Positions 47,861 to 58,068 of a stretch of DNA of 64,000 nucleotides are shown in pieces (the first letter of the stretch is position 1; every line of letters starts with the position of its first letter). The DNA is taken from NCBI GenBank assembly GCA_007922225.1, contig ML680088.1, positions 15,321,967 to 15,385,966 of the forward strand, read 5' to 3'. The position numbers were made by a program, and so were the translations under genes. The notes beneath the pieces are model-generated. The model saw nothing but the letters and a program-made list of their open reading frames with translations, made no database searches and was not told the DNA's origin. The DNA comes from Emydura subglobosa. Taxonomy: Eukaryota > Chordata > Testudines > Chelidae.

Positions 47861-48650
47861 CCGGTGGCAGAACGCGGCGGGCCATGCTGGGCATCACCAC
47901 ACCAGAGTGAGGCACCAGCACGTTCGGCAAAGATGAAGTGTCGGATAATGATGCTACTCTAGCAGGCTCAGGGAAGCGGAGAAGAGAGGGCAGACTGCTG
48001 CAGCTAAAGGCTCCAGGGACTTAGAAATTCCACGGCTGGAATAACAACATCTTTCCTTCACACCAGAACCTTAAGTCAGATGGAAGGCTACAGAAAGGGC
48101 AATGCAGCGTTCCCTCGGAGATCGCCAGGTTGCCTTTATAAACCTAGGCCAGGGGATAGTCCCAGTGGAGTACCATGGGTGTCTGGTGGCCAGGGGCCAT
48201 TCTTACATTGGTGCTCTCCCATTGGCAGCACCCCGTGGGTGGGGTATGTCCCTGTGTTCCGTTCTCCCCCACTACCCGCCATCAGCAGCAGTGCCCCGCG
48301 GGGGGGTCTGTGGGCCCATGTCCTGCTCTCCTCCACTCCCCCCCCCCCCCATCGGCAGCAACAGCGTTGGCAGTGCCCTGTGGGGGAGATGTCTGTGGGC
48401 CCATTTCCCGCTCCCCCCCCCCACTGTGGGGGTGGCAGGGGCTGCCCGGTGGCGAGGCAGAGGCATGACAGGCTCTGGTCCCCACAGCTCCTTCTTGCAC
48501 CCAGTGCAGGGGCGGAGGGGTCGGGAGGACGCCCTGGCTGCCTGCGACAGAGGGTGGCTCCGAGGAGGAGGGCCTGACTGGCACCCCTCCCCAAGCTGGT
48601 ACCTGGGTCATGGCCCCCTCGCCCCTCCCCTCTGTACACCACTGGACAGC
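47861..48650. other. GC-rich, CpG-containing block
   Basis: This is the most GC-rich part of the window. It contains the minisatellite at 48221-48422 and a 13-C run (48338-48350). Frames of 220 (plus) and 189 (minus) codons are open simultaneously on both strands, which points to composition rather than coding. Confidence 0.4.
48221..48422 (+). repeat. Minisatellite, three diverged 60-72 bp units
   Basis: Units start at 48221 (ATTGGCAGCA), 48281 (ATCAGCAGCA) and 48351 (ATCGGCAGCA). Each continues through a GTGCCC-GYGGGGG segment, a TGTGGGCCCAT segment (units 2 and 3), and a C-rich end. Unit lengths are about 60, 70 and 72 bp. Confidence 0.75.
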
Positions 48651-49630
48651 CCAGGGGAGCAGGTGTTAGAGCTAGAAACAACTCTTGAGTCTCCCACCGT
48701 GACATTCCTGTGCCTTAGTTCAATTGTTCATAAAAAGAGACTGATCATACTCAGCCAAGGTTAAATACTGCCCCATAAACAGAACCAAGGGAAGACCAAG
48801 CTTTTCCCAGTGCAAGCTGCTATGGATCTGGGAGATGCAATGCTAAGGGCCGCCATCCATTTTTCACTCCATCCTTTGGTGGTCTCTTGGAGGGAAGAAA
48901 TTAAATGGTACAACATTGAGGACAGAATTGAAGTTTTAACTTTGCATTTCCTCACCGGCAGTGGCAAGTGCTATTTTATCCATCAGGTGTGGGAATGGAA
49001 TTGAATTGCCTTTGTATTAGTTCAAATTTTAAATAATAAGACCCACTGTAAAATAGGCAGCGTTATCGCTAATCCCCACAGTCAAGCTTGAAATAAGCTT
49101 ACGAACCATGCAGCAGTCACTGTGGGAAGAACAATTATTGTAACAAAACAAACAAACAAAATCAAACCATGGCTCTTCGGGTTATCTACAGAGTGAACAT
49201 GATCGTTGTCAATTCACAATAGAAAAATAACTGCAGTATGAAGGTCTGGTAAAATACTTACAAATATCCCAATAAAGAAGCTATCTGCCACAATCAATGT
49301 TCTGGCAAACAAATTCAGATTGAATTTGTTATTTGCCCCCTAAATTAGTTCTAATGCTTTAGCAAATGGGATTAGTCTGCAATCTGCTGGGAGAGGAAGC
49401 CTCAGCATTCATTGCAAATGCACATGGGACAGCTCTTTTGGTCAAGGGTTTGCACTGAATTAAAACGCACAGAAACAGAACGTAAATTATTTTCCATTTG
49501 ATACTTCCAGAAGGGTGTCCTGGGATAGTAAATAACTATGAGCATGTCAGGACCAGGACATGAGCGGTAGGACCTGGTGGTCAGATCAGGGAGGGAGAGT
49601 GGTCAGGCCTACTGGTCAGAGCTAGACTGT
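48651..49630. other. Unique-looking stretch
   Basis: No gene or repeat was recognised. Positions 49240-49510 are A/T-rich and unique, a candidate conserved non-coding block. Confidence 0.4.
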
Positions 49631-49670
<40 letters not shown>

Positions 49671-49783
49671 NNNNNNNNNNNNNNNNNNNNNNNNNNNNNN
49701 NNNNNNNNNNNNNNNNNNNNNNNNNNNNNNNNNNNNNNNNNNNNNNNNNNNNNNNNNNNNNNNNNNNNNNCACACACACACAC
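49631..49783. other. Assembly gap flanked by G40 and (CA)n
   Basis: Exactly 40 G (49631-49670) precede exactly 100 N (49671-49770), followed by a CA repeat (49771-49783). One hundred N is the usual convention for a gap of unknown size. The G run may be a sequencing artefact (no-signal cycles called as G) or a real G-rich simple repeat. Apparent open frames through it (poly-Gly) are meaningless. Confidence 0.95.
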
Positions 49784-49939
49784 CCTCCCCCGCTCCAGCA
49801 CCGGTGCTCAGAATTCTGCTAGCCCCTCACTTCCAGTAGTTCTAGGTGAGCCACTAAGTGGCAGCCAGCATGTGCGATCTGCTTAGAGATCCATGGGGTA
49901 GGGTTTGAGCCCTCCAGGTCCTTACATCAAATAGGTCAT

Positions 49940-50425
49940 TGTTACCAAGAGACCTGGAACTTGTGGTAAGGTGAATGTAAGCCAAGATGCATCTTAATAG
50001 AGCCAAATGCAGTGAATCCTTTGTTCCTAACTGTAGCCATAGAGAATGGAGGGACTGTAACCTTCAAAGCAGCTACGCCAAACTCAGCGGAGGTGTCTGA
50101 GGTAGTTAACCACCTGAACACGAGCTCCAGCTGTGATGCTGTGGTGAGACAGGCTAACATGATACCTGGGTGTATGTAGAGGTGAATACAGAAAAGAAGT
50201 AGGGAGATTACATTATCTCTGCACGTGGCGCCGATGAGACTGCAGCTAGGATCCAGTGTCCAGTTCTGTTGTTCACATTGTTAGAAAAGAGACTAAAAAA
50301 ATGAGTAAAAGGTTCAGAGAAGAGCTGCAAGATGATCTATGGTCTGGAACACAAGCCTTACAGTGACAGCCTAAAGGTGCTCAGTCCATTTCAATTTTCG
50401 AAAAGAAGGTTAAAAGACAAAGGTA
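49940..50425 (+). mobile_element. CR1 LINE internal fragment, older subfamily
   Basis: The sequence follows CR1 ORF2 downstream of the RT core. Visible blocks are CACCTGAACACGAGCTCCAG, GATGCTGTGG, GGCTAACATGATACCTGGGT, CCAGTGTCCAGTTCTG, GGTTCAGAGAAGAGCTGCAA and AAAGAAGGTTAAAAGACAAA. The reading frame is destroyed by many indels. The 3' UTR is absent. It is older and more diverged than 52660-54772. Confidence 0.65.
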
Positions 50426-50632
50426 AAATGTGCCCAAGACTTGTGCAACAGTGCAATAACTGGGCATTACAGACTGCAGTGCTGGCTAAAATTGATGGCC
50501 TCCAACCCTCTTTAGGGTAGAGCATGATTGTTGCACAGTAGATGGGGAATACAATGTTCTAGATCTGGAAGTTAAGAGACTTGAGCAAAAAAAACCAACC
50601 AAGAGATGACGAAATTTAAGGCCCAGATCCTC

Positions 50633-50700
50633 AGCTGGTGTAAACTGACATAGTTCTGTTGACTTCAGTGGATCTAAGCCAATTTATATCATGTGACAAC
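50633..50700 (+). repeat. Short palindromic dispersed repeat
   Basis: GGCCCAGATCCTCAGCTGGT then GACATAGTTCTGTTGACTTC. This is the best preserved left half of the palindromic family at 38055 and 41955. The right half (CCAATTTATATCATGTG) is diverged. Confidence 0.5.
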
Positions 50701-51069
50701 GGGTGTTCATAAGAGTTTTAGGATTTCCAGCAGGATGAAGACATCAGGGAAGATTTTCTTAATAGCGTGAAGAAAACTGGTTGTGCTTCAAAGTGTGATG
50801 ATATGATGGATACTGTTTATCGACTGAGAAAGTGGGAATGAAACCGAAAAGCTTGGCTGATAATTCAATTTATAACAAGGGACTGGATCTGACATTTAGC
50901 TCCTCTGTTTGCAAAGTGCTTGACATTCATTACTGTGGAGGAATTGCAGATAGGCAGAGCTCTTCTTTTCTTCGGGAAAAGCAGATGCACCTCTGTAGGC
51001 AGCCTGTTTCCTGTTTGTTTCATTTGAGGGTAAGGCAGAAGCGGTCCTTGAGTATAAAGCCGCAGTGGA

Positions 51070-51385
51070 AGACTCAGTAGACTTGTGTTCTAATCCTTTA
51101 TCTCTGTTCCCTATTTGTGTTGTGGCATGCAGTGTTGTTGCAGCTGTGTTGGTCCCAGGATATTAGAGAGATCAGATGGGTGAGGGAATATTTTTTATTG
51201 GACCATCTTCTGTTGGGAAGAGAGACAAGCTTTTGAATCTCTCCTATTTGTGTTGTCTATTTAGACTGTAAGTGCTTCAATGGAGGGAATGTCTCTTCCT
51301 ATGTGCTGGTAGAGGGCCCAGTGAAAAATAGCCCTGATCTCAGGCAGGATTGCCTTGATGTGCTACCGCAATAAAAAGTAATAAA
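51070..51385 (+). repeat. tRNA-derived/MIR-like SINE split by an insertion
   Basis: The left part (51070-51123) has the damaged B-box TTGTGTTCTAATCC. The right part (51257-51385) has TAGACTGTAAGTGC, GAGGGAATGTCTC and GATGTGCTACCGCAATA with an AATAAA-like tail. Between them lies a Penelope-like tail with a 14 bp target duplication. Same SINE family as 23352-23562. Confidence 0.7.
51124..51242 (-). mobile_element. Penelope-like 3' tail inserted with 14 bp target duplication
   Basis: On the minus strand this 119 bp segment reads as the Penelope-like tail (AAAGCTTGTCTC..., CCAACAGAAG, TTGGTCCAATAAAAAATATT, GGACCAACACAGCTGCAACA). It is flanked by exact direct repeats CCTATTTGTGTTGT at 51110-51123 and 51243-51256. 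The host SINE resumes right after the second repeat. Confidence 0.85.
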
Positions 51386-52659
51386 GTCTGGCACGTGTTC
51401 CCCTCTGTGGTAAGCAGAGATGATATGATGTTCAACTGGGGAAGGTAAAGGGGCAGTGGGAAAGAGAGAAAATCAAGCCTCAGGCCTGTCTCTTGTGCCT
51501 AAGGGATGTAGGTGGGCAGAAAGCCTGGAGCCCTAAGCAGCTGGTCCTGCAGATGATCTAAGAGACCTTTCAATCACAGAGAGTAAGAAAAAAGATCTAG
51601 CAGGCTAGAGAAGAAAGAAATAGAGACAGAAAACACCCAGGCAGCAGAAAAAATCTGGTCCCAGGTCCCAGGACTGGTCCCAGCTGAAACCTGCACACAT
51701 TGCCGGCTAGAACACCTGGCTGGGGTGCAGCTGGGCAGTAAGATGGAATGGAACTGAGACTGAGGAGCCAAAGCCTGTGAGCTGCATCAGGCCCTGCTTC
51801 GGAGAGGAAAGAGCCACCCAGGGATCTGCCACAGAGCCCAGGACCCAGCAGCTGCAGTGAAAAATGAGGGAGTGGAGGAGAGGCTGAGGAGATGCTGCCC
51901 CACAGCCGAGGTGCAGAAGGAAGAGTCTTTCACCAGGGGCAGGTTAACCCATAACTGCCCACTGCACAGCGCTTGCACCCTGCTCGGAAGCAGTAGGTGC
52001 CAGCCACCATTACAGACAGGCAGGGCCAGGTTTACAATGGTGATGGTGGTGCTGTGACCCTGTCTGCACTCTGCACTGAGGCCTTGCCCCCACTCAGCCT
52101 CTTCCCTCCCCCATTTCTGCTTGGCCTGCTGCAGGGAGAGGAAGAGGGGCTCTGTCCTTCTCCCACTGCACTTGTCCCCCCAACATGCTTGGCCCCGGTG
52201 CCTGGCAGCTAGGCCCAGGTGGGGAGTGGTAGGGGCAGGACCCGCACTTCTCATGGCAGCTGCTCTGGGTTGCTGCTCTGTGCAGTACGATGGCTGCCTG
52301 CAAGAGTCTGGCCGGGGAGGTGGCAGTGGCAGGCTGCCCACCTGTACGGGCCTGGCTGCTGGGGATAGGGGCCAAGTGAGCCAGAGTCCCCTCTCCCTCT
52401 TGGTACATTTCTCACTCACTCAGCACCTATGCCAGGCAGCCAGGCCGGGGGGCAGCCCACCGCCACTTCCACAACCGGGCTCTCACAGGCAGTCGCTGCT
52501 CTGCACCGAGCTGTGACCCTGAGCAGCCACCTTCAGCCGGCGTGAGAAGTGGCTCCGTCCCTCCTTCTTGATTGCCTCCTGGGCCCAGCTGCCAGCAGAG
52601 TGGCTGAGTGACCTGGAAACATGCCGGAGAGGAGGTGGGGGGAGACACAACAGGATGGT
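51386..52659. other. GC-rich unique-looking stretch
   Basis: No gene was recognised. A 210-codon minus-strand frame (51787-52419) overlaps plus-strand open frames and has no domain. Positions 52090-52390 may be part of a dispersed GC-rich repeat I cannot name. Confidence 0.35.
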
Positions 52660-52730
52660 GATAATGACTGTGAAATGCTTAGGAAGATTAGAGAGGCTTT
52701 AAAATTTTTTTTAAAAACTCAATAATCATG

Positions 52731-53315
52731 GGGGATTTCAACTATCACCATATTGACTGGGTACATGTCATCTCAGGACAGGATGCACAGATAAAGTTTC
52801 TTGACACCTTAAATGACTGCTTCTTGTAGCAGCTAGTCCTGGAACCCATAAGAAGAGAGGCAATTCTTGATTTAATCCTAAATGGAGTGCAGGACGTGGT
52901 CCAAGAGGTGAATATAGTTGAACCACTTGGTAATAGTGACCATAACATAATATAATTTAACATAAAATTTAACATCCTTGTGGGGGGCAAAACACCAAAG
53001 TAGCCCACCATGGCAGCATTTAATTTCAGAAAGGGGAACTACACAAAAATAAGGAAGTTAATTAAAGGGAAATTAAAAGGTACAGTGCCAAAAGTGAAAT
53101 CTCTGCAAGCTGCATGGGAATTTTTTAAAGTCATCATAATAGAGGCTCAATTTAAATGTATACCCTAACTTACAAAACATAGTAAGAGGACCAAAAAAGT
53201 GCCACCGTGACTAAACAACAAAATAAAAGAAGCAGATGGAGGCAAAAAGTCATCCTTTAAAGAGTGAAAGTTAAATCCTATTCAGGAAAATAGAGAGGAG
53301 CATAAACTCTGGCAA
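52731..53315 (+). pseudogene. CR1 endonuclease C-terminal remnant
   Basis: Frame-broken coding sequence of the end of the apurinic-like endonuclease domain and the linker to RT. The GDFN motif of the domain is visible at about 52732-52743. The region around 52910-52945 corresponds to the L-G-N-S-D-H-N motif (CTTGGTAATAGTGACCATAA). Multiple stops and indels interrupt it. No single open frame exceeds about 90 codons on either strand. Confidence 0.65.
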
Positions 53316-53669
53316 GTGAGGTGTAAAAATATAATTAGGAAGGCCAAAAAAGAATTTGAAGAACAGCTAGCTAAAGACTCAAAAAGTATCAGAAGCAAGA
53401 AGCCTATTAAACAACCAGCGGACGATCAAGGTGCTAACGTAGCACTCAAGAAAGATAAAACTATTATGGAGAAACTAAATGAATTCTTTACGTCGATCTT
53501 CACAGCCGAGGATGTGAGGGAGATTCCCAAACCTGAGCTATTCTTTTTAGATGACGAATCTGAGGAACTGTCCCAGATTGAGGTGTCATTAGAGGAGGTT
53601 TTGGAACAAATTGACAAATTAAATGATAATAAGTCACCAGGACCAGATGGTCTCACCCAAGAGTTCTGA
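53316..53669 (+). pseudogene. CR1 reverse transcriptase N-terminal remnant
   Basis: An open frame of 117 codons covers the linker and start of the RT. It reads IIRKAKKEFEEQLAKDSK, NEFFTSIFTAEDV and LDKLNDNKSPGPDGL-like (actual IDKLNDNKSPGPDGL, 53607-53651), the conserved fingers motif of non-LTR RTs. A stop follows at 53667. Downstream sequence jumps to the SVLGP/FADD region, so roughly the middle of RT has been lost. Confidence 0.8.
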
Positions 53670-53689
53670 AGGAACTCAAATGTGAAAGG

Positions 53690-53905
53690 TAAATAGCAGT
53701 GTTCCCCAGTGGTCTGTACTGGGACCAGCACTGTTCAATGTATTAATAAATTATCTGGAAAAAGGGGTAAATAGTGAGGTGGCAAAATTTGCAGATGATA
53801 CAAAACTACTCCTGATAGTTGAGTCCAAAGCAGCCTGTGAAGAGTTACAAAGAGATCTCACAAGGCTGGGTGACAAAATAGAAGGTGAAATTCAATGTTG
53901 ATAAG
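53690..53905 (+). pseudogene. CR1 reverse transcriptase catalytic-core remnant
   Basis: In one frame SVLGPALFNVLINYLEK and KFADDTKLL are readable. The FADD catalytic motif lies at 53788-53799. The segment is short, lacks upstream RT motifs and ends in stops near 53900. It is separated from the preceding RT part by the deletion and from the following C-terminal frame by a frame change. Confidence 0.75.
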
Positions 53906-54007
53906 TGCAAAGTAATGCACATTGGAAAACCTAATCCCAACTAGACACAGAAAATGATGGAGTCTAAATTAGCTGTTACCTCTTAAGAAAGAGATCTTGG
54001 AGTCATT

Positions 54008-54589
54008 GTGGATAGTTCCCTGAAAACATCTGCTCAGTGTGCAGTGGCAGTCAAAAAATCTCACAGAATGTTGGGAATCATTAGAAAAGGGATAGATAAG
54101 AAGACAGAAAATGTCGTATTGCCTCTTTATAAGTCCATGGTATGCCCACATCTTGAATACTGCATGCAGATCTGGTCGCCCCCTCTTAAAAAAGATGTAT
54201 TGGCATTGGGAAAGGTTCAGAAAAGGGCAACTGAAATGATTAGGGGTATGGGAAAGCTTCTATATGAGGAGAGATTAATAAGACTGGGACCTTTCAGCTT
54301 GGAAAAGAGACGACTAAGGGGGGATATAATAAAGGTCTGCAAAATCATGACTAGTGTGGAGAAAGTAAATAAGGAAGTGTTATTTACTCCTTCTCATAAC
54401 ACAGGAACTAGGGGTCATCAGATGAAATTAATAGGCAGCAGGTTTAAAACAAACAAAAGGAAGTATTTTTTCCACACAGTCAACCTGTGGAACTCCTTGT
54501 CTGAGAATGTTATGAAGGCCAAGGCTATAATGGGGTTCAAAAAGGAACTAGATAAGTTCATGAAGGATAGGTCCATCAATGGCTATTAG
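54008..54589 (+). pseudogene. CR1 ORF2 C-terminal remnant, 193 codons
   Basis: This is the longest intact CR1 frame of the window. It has [57 protein letters not shown] and [17 protein letters not shown], and ends ...[10 protein letters not shown] at the normal stop just before the 3' UTR. The protein segment follows the RT thumb. Its open state probably reflects relative youth, not selection. Confidence 0.85.
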
Positions 54590-54772
54590 CCACGATGGGC
54601 AGGAATTGCTGTTTGCTAGAAGCTGGGACTGGCCAATGGGATGGATCAGTTGATGATTAGCTGCTCTGTTTATTCACTCTGAAGCACCTGGCATTGGTCG
54701 CTGTCGGAAGACAGGATACTGGGCTAGAGAGACCATTGTTCTGACTCAGTATGGCCATTCTTATGTTTTTAA

Positions 54773-55384
54773 GTCTGATTTTTGGATGCCAAAGAAATGA
54801 AACTTTACTCTTATTTATCAGATTAAGACATTATTTAGAAATAAATGTAATTACGGTCTGGCTTTAGAAAGTGCCATGCACTGAGTGGTCAAAAATTCTA
54901 CAGAGGTAATGAAGGATCAAACTAGACTCATTTATGGGGGAATGTTTCATGCATGTTTATGTGTGCATTTCTCACAAGTGGATAGTTGGTCCACAGGATT
55001 ATGTTTTCTTGTTTATCAGAAAGGAAGTGTATGGACATATAAAGGCAAAGCAGACAGTGACTTCATTCACTTTGCTTAAATCCCCAGGGTGGGGCGGGGA
55101 GGGAGGTGGACAGGATTGAGTGACAGGGAAAGGGGAGAAGGGAAAGCAGCAAGTGGCGGGGTCTTGTTCTGCAGAAGCAGGGCACGGGCTAGTGGCGGGG
55201 CAGGAAGAGGTTCCAGCACTTCTGCTGTGGTGTCCCATGCGGCCCAGAAATATGTTTGGCACCGGGCCCACACACAGTTAATCCAGCCCTGGAGACACGA
55301 TCCTGGACTAGACACAGCTGAAGTCTGAGCCGATCTGGCAATTCCTGTTCCTACAGTTGTCTGTTCCTTAAATACTTCAGGGGC
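54773..55384. other. No feature seen
   Basis: No gene was recognised. The GC-rich segment 55085-55300 may be part of an unnamed dispersed repeat. Confidence 0.4.
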
Positions 55385-55475
55385 AGAAGAGCTCCCCGTA
55401 GCACCAAAGCTTGTCTCTTTCCCCAGCACAAATTGGTCCAATCCAAGGTATTACCTCCCCCACCTGGTCTCACAG
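55385..55475 (+). mobile_element. Penelope-like 3' tail fragment
   Basis: It reads GAAGAGCTCCCCGTAGCACC, AAAGCTTGTCTCTTTCCCCA, AAATTGGTCCAATCCAAGGT, ATTACCTCCCCCACC. A diverged copy of the tail seen at 17890-17985 and 33130-33215. Confidence 0.75.
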
Positions 55476-55867
55476 GACAGCTGTGAGATTTGGTCCCTCA
55501 CTGTTTGCCAAATGCTTTGCAATTTCAGGTTGAAGAGCAGAGTACAGTGATTATTATTTACTGTCATATCAGCAGCATAGGAAAACTTCCCCATTTCATT
55601 CAAGAATCAACCCTCAAGCTGTGCTATGAAGGCCAACAAGCTCAGGCTCTGGCACCAGACAGGGGCTGTGAGTTTGCAGGCTGAGATGCCCAAAGGAGCC
55701 TAAGAGAGCTAGGTGTATTTTGCTTGGGCTGCATGCCTAGCGGTCACAGGCATTTTGAGTACTCCAGCCCAAGAGCTCAGCTCTAGGGGCCTGTCAGCAA
55801 GCCTTTCTTAACTGATCTTACCTGTCCTGGGCAACAGTGGGCAGGGAGTAGCTTTAGGCCTGCCTTT

Positions 55868-56022
55868 TTAGAGGTAGTATGGCCTAATGGATAGGACACT
55901 AGACTCAGAAGGACCAGGGCTGTAGTTCCAGCTCTGCCAACGGTGACCCTGGCTAAGTCATTGCTTCATTCTGTGCCTCAGTTTCCCCCATCTGTAAATT
56001 GGAGAGAATGACACTAACCTCA
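55868..56022 (+). repeat. tRNA-derived SINE, left part (A-box to tail start)
   Basis: It reads GTATGGCCTAATGGATAGG (A-box-like), CTGTAGTTCCAGCTCTGCC (B-box-like), then TGCCTCAGTTTCCCCCATCT and GACACTAACCTCA. The SINE is interrupted at 56022 by an LTR and resumes at 56500. Confidence 0.75.
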
Positions 56023-56499
56023 TGTAGCATGGATTGCTGCCTTCCCCTTTGTGGCCAAAGATCACTCTGCCGGATCCTGCCTCTCTTCAGGTCCTTTTCA
56101 GAACTCACAGCTCAAACTCTCCCTAGCAGGGGTCCCATTTATTCAGTCCTCTGATACACACTGGCCCCAAGCAGTTCAGAGTTTCTTTCCTGATTAACCC
56201 AAAACAAACTCACAGGCTTCATCCCAGCTGGCCTTTACAATCTCTCCACTGCTTAGTCAGGGCCTCTCCCAGCCTCCCTGCCTGGAAAGCAGTCTCCCAC
56301 TCCATCCTGCCTCTTCAGCTCTGTTTTCCCTGCTGACTGAAGTCAGGGCCAGGCAAGTGTCTCCCTTTCCTTTACTACCACTTGCTGTCCTTCTTATTAC
56401 CCTGGGAGCACCTAATTCAACCCAGGTGTGGCTCATCCTCTAATCAGGGTAGGTTTAAGGCCCAGGGTTTCCAGCCCATGAGTAAGCCACCCTGCTACA
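56023..56499 (-). mobile_element. Solo LTR, 477 bp, inserted in a SINE
   Basis: The element starts TGTAGCATGG and ends CCCTGCTACA on the plus strand, so it has TG/CA termini with 7 bp inverted ends (TGTAGCA/TGCTACA). It is flanked by CCTCA (56018-56022) and CCTCC (56500-56504), a 5 bp target duplication with one mismatch. On the minus strand it carries an AATAAA signal (plus-strand TTTATT at 56138-56143), which suggests minus orientation. No internal retroviral region adjoins it, so it is a solo LTR. Whether it belongs to an ERV or to a Metaviridae-like element is not determined. Confidence 0.8.
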
Positions 56500-56590
56500 C
56501 CTCCTTTACGAAGTGCTTTGAGATTGACAGAAGAAAAATGCTAGAGAAGAGCTGGCTATTATTATTGTCACCAAATCCCAGACCACACAG
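56500..56590 (+). repeat. tRNA-derived SINE, right part
   Basis: Continuation of the SINE broken at 56022: CCTCCTTTACGAAGTGCTTT, GAGATTGACAGAAGAAAAAT, GCTAGAGAAGAGCTGGC and the TATTATTATTG tail. The join across the LTR matches the normal SINE order. Confidence 0.75.
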
Positions 56591-57119
56591 AGCTCTGTAG
56601 AGTGAAGGCAGCAACACCGTGTTAAAGGCTGCAACAGTTTTGTTATTAAAATATCCATCCTGCCCTTTCCAGTACTAGGTAATATACAGGACATTATTTC
56701 CTTACTCTCTGGATAGTATCACCGAAGTAAATGCATTATCCTTCCCATGTTCTTGTAAATGACAGTCAACCTCCTCGTTTATTTTATGCTTCCAGCAGCA
56801 AAGTACCTTGCTGTTGTTTTGACAGCATCATAGGGTTTATAACTCAGTTTGGCTGCATAACGAAACTGAACTGTCTCAAAAAGGAGGAGTGGACTCAGCC
56901 TACAGCAGATTTAGCCCCCAAGGGACTGCCTGTGCAGAAGAGCAGATGGAGTTTGCATTCTCATTGAAGGTCAGGATTGGGAAAGGTGCCATGTCAAAAG
57001 CACTGACCTCCTTTGCTTAGCCACAGAACAGATCCAGCAGTGGCCCCACCCTGCCAAGGAGACCTAGAGAGATCATTCCTAAAGGTGAGAGAGCAGCTCA
57101 TGCTCCATGATCAGCTATT
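56591..57119. other. No feature seen
   Basis: Unique-looking; no gene recognised. Confidence 0.45.
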
Positions 57120-57400
57120 ATTATTTACATTGTTGCCTCACCAAGACAGGGCCCCATTGAGCTAGGCACCGGGAGTGGGATTTTTAAATAATCTAAGTGG
57201 ATCAGGAACACAAACCCCACTGAAAGTCATGGCTCGGGCTCCTAAGTTACCAACAAATCACACCCTGGACAAACAAGCCGGGTGAGATTTTTAAAGCTGC
57301 TGAACAGTGGCTCCCGGTGGTAAAATCCCTTGACTTCAATGGAAGCAGTGTTAGGCCAACCCTGAAGCTAGGGCATTTGAAAATCCCAACCCTACTGAAT
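57120..57400. repeat. L3-like scrap followed by a fold-back repeat
   Basis: Positions 57120-57175 (GGGCCCCATTGAGCTAGGCA) are a short L3/MIR-like piece. Positions 57176-57395 are bounded by GTGGGATTTTTAAATAATC on the left and GCATTTGAAAATCCCAACCC on the right, diverged inverted ends of a fold-back MITE. The interior has CCCACTGAAAGTCATGG. Confidence 0.5.
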
Positions 57401-58068
57401 GACAGTCCTTGGCCCAAAAAGCACACAGGCTAAAAGACAAGATGGAACTGCAGGGCAGAACAAACACGTGAGAGGGAGGCGGGGGGCTGGGGTAACAGTA
57501 GTAGGGTGTTTTAGCATCAGTAGTGCACATTACAATTCATCACCTGCTTAGCTCCGATTGGACAGCAGTTTTCTGCATGCATCGCAGCAAGGATGAGTTC
57601 ATGGCTTCTGCTAAGAATACTAATTGTGACAGTGTTTTTCTTTTGGTGGTGGGGTGAGGGTGGTATTTCTGCACACGGATGCAGACACCTGTCCCAAGGG
57701 ATCTGTTCTGAGACCATCAAACTCGTATTTCAGCTAGACTGACAGCTGGTAAGAACTTTTCAGTCAATGCATGGCCCCGTTGGCCTTGAACCACCAACAC
57801 AGAGATGAAAATTAAGCGCTCATGCCTCATCTATGCAGCAAGGCAGAGTGCCTTGTTTTTGAAGGGGTTGTTTGTCTGTGGGAGAAGCTGTTGGGCCTCT
57901 CTCTCATTTCTAATGGACTTTTCCACTTATCTGTGGAGAAGGGAGTTACTTGGATTGTTCCACCTCTGAATGCCATGGGCATATGGCATTGGACTGAGAG
58001 TATCTCTGCCAAACAAACTATGTTTCACACTTGTCCCTGGCAAGGCCAGATTCTGTGGAGGTTCTCGC
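57401..58068. other. No feature seen
   Basis: No gene or repeat was recognised. Confidence 0.45.

Larger units (their letters stand above)
52660..54772 (+). mobile_element. CR1 LINE, 2.1 kb copy with endonuclease, RT and 3' UTR
   Basis: This is the longest CR1 here. It starts inside the endonuclease domain (GGGGATTTCAAC, coding GDFN, near 52732) and runs through RT to the full 3' UTR. The UTR reads AGGTCCATCAATGGCTATTA, GGGCTAGAGAGACC and TTCTTATGTTTTT. The central RT region is deleted, as described for its coding remnants. The 5' end is truncated. The 3' UTR matches the fragments at 980 and 15840. Confidence 0.9.

Noticed and set aside
48221..48422. CRISPR-like repeat array
   Set aside because: Units are diverged, contiguous without spacers, and the context is vertebrate.
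48102..48764. 220-codon plus-strand and 189-codon minus-strand open frames
   Set aside because: They overlap on opposite strands in a GC-rich minisatellite block. Low stop density explains them.
49577..49886. Open frames with poly-Gly and unknown residues
   Set aside because: They read through the G40 tract and the assembly gap.
51787..52419. 210-codon minus-strand open frame
   Set aside because: GC-rich composition with overlapping plus-strand frames. No recognisable protein family.
51787..52650. CpG-island promoter of a host gene
   Set aside because: GC-rich, but no first exon, splice donor or transcript evidence can be seen.
55868..55945. A functional tRNA gene
   Set aside because: The boxes are followed by a SINE body and tail, and the B-box is degenerate.
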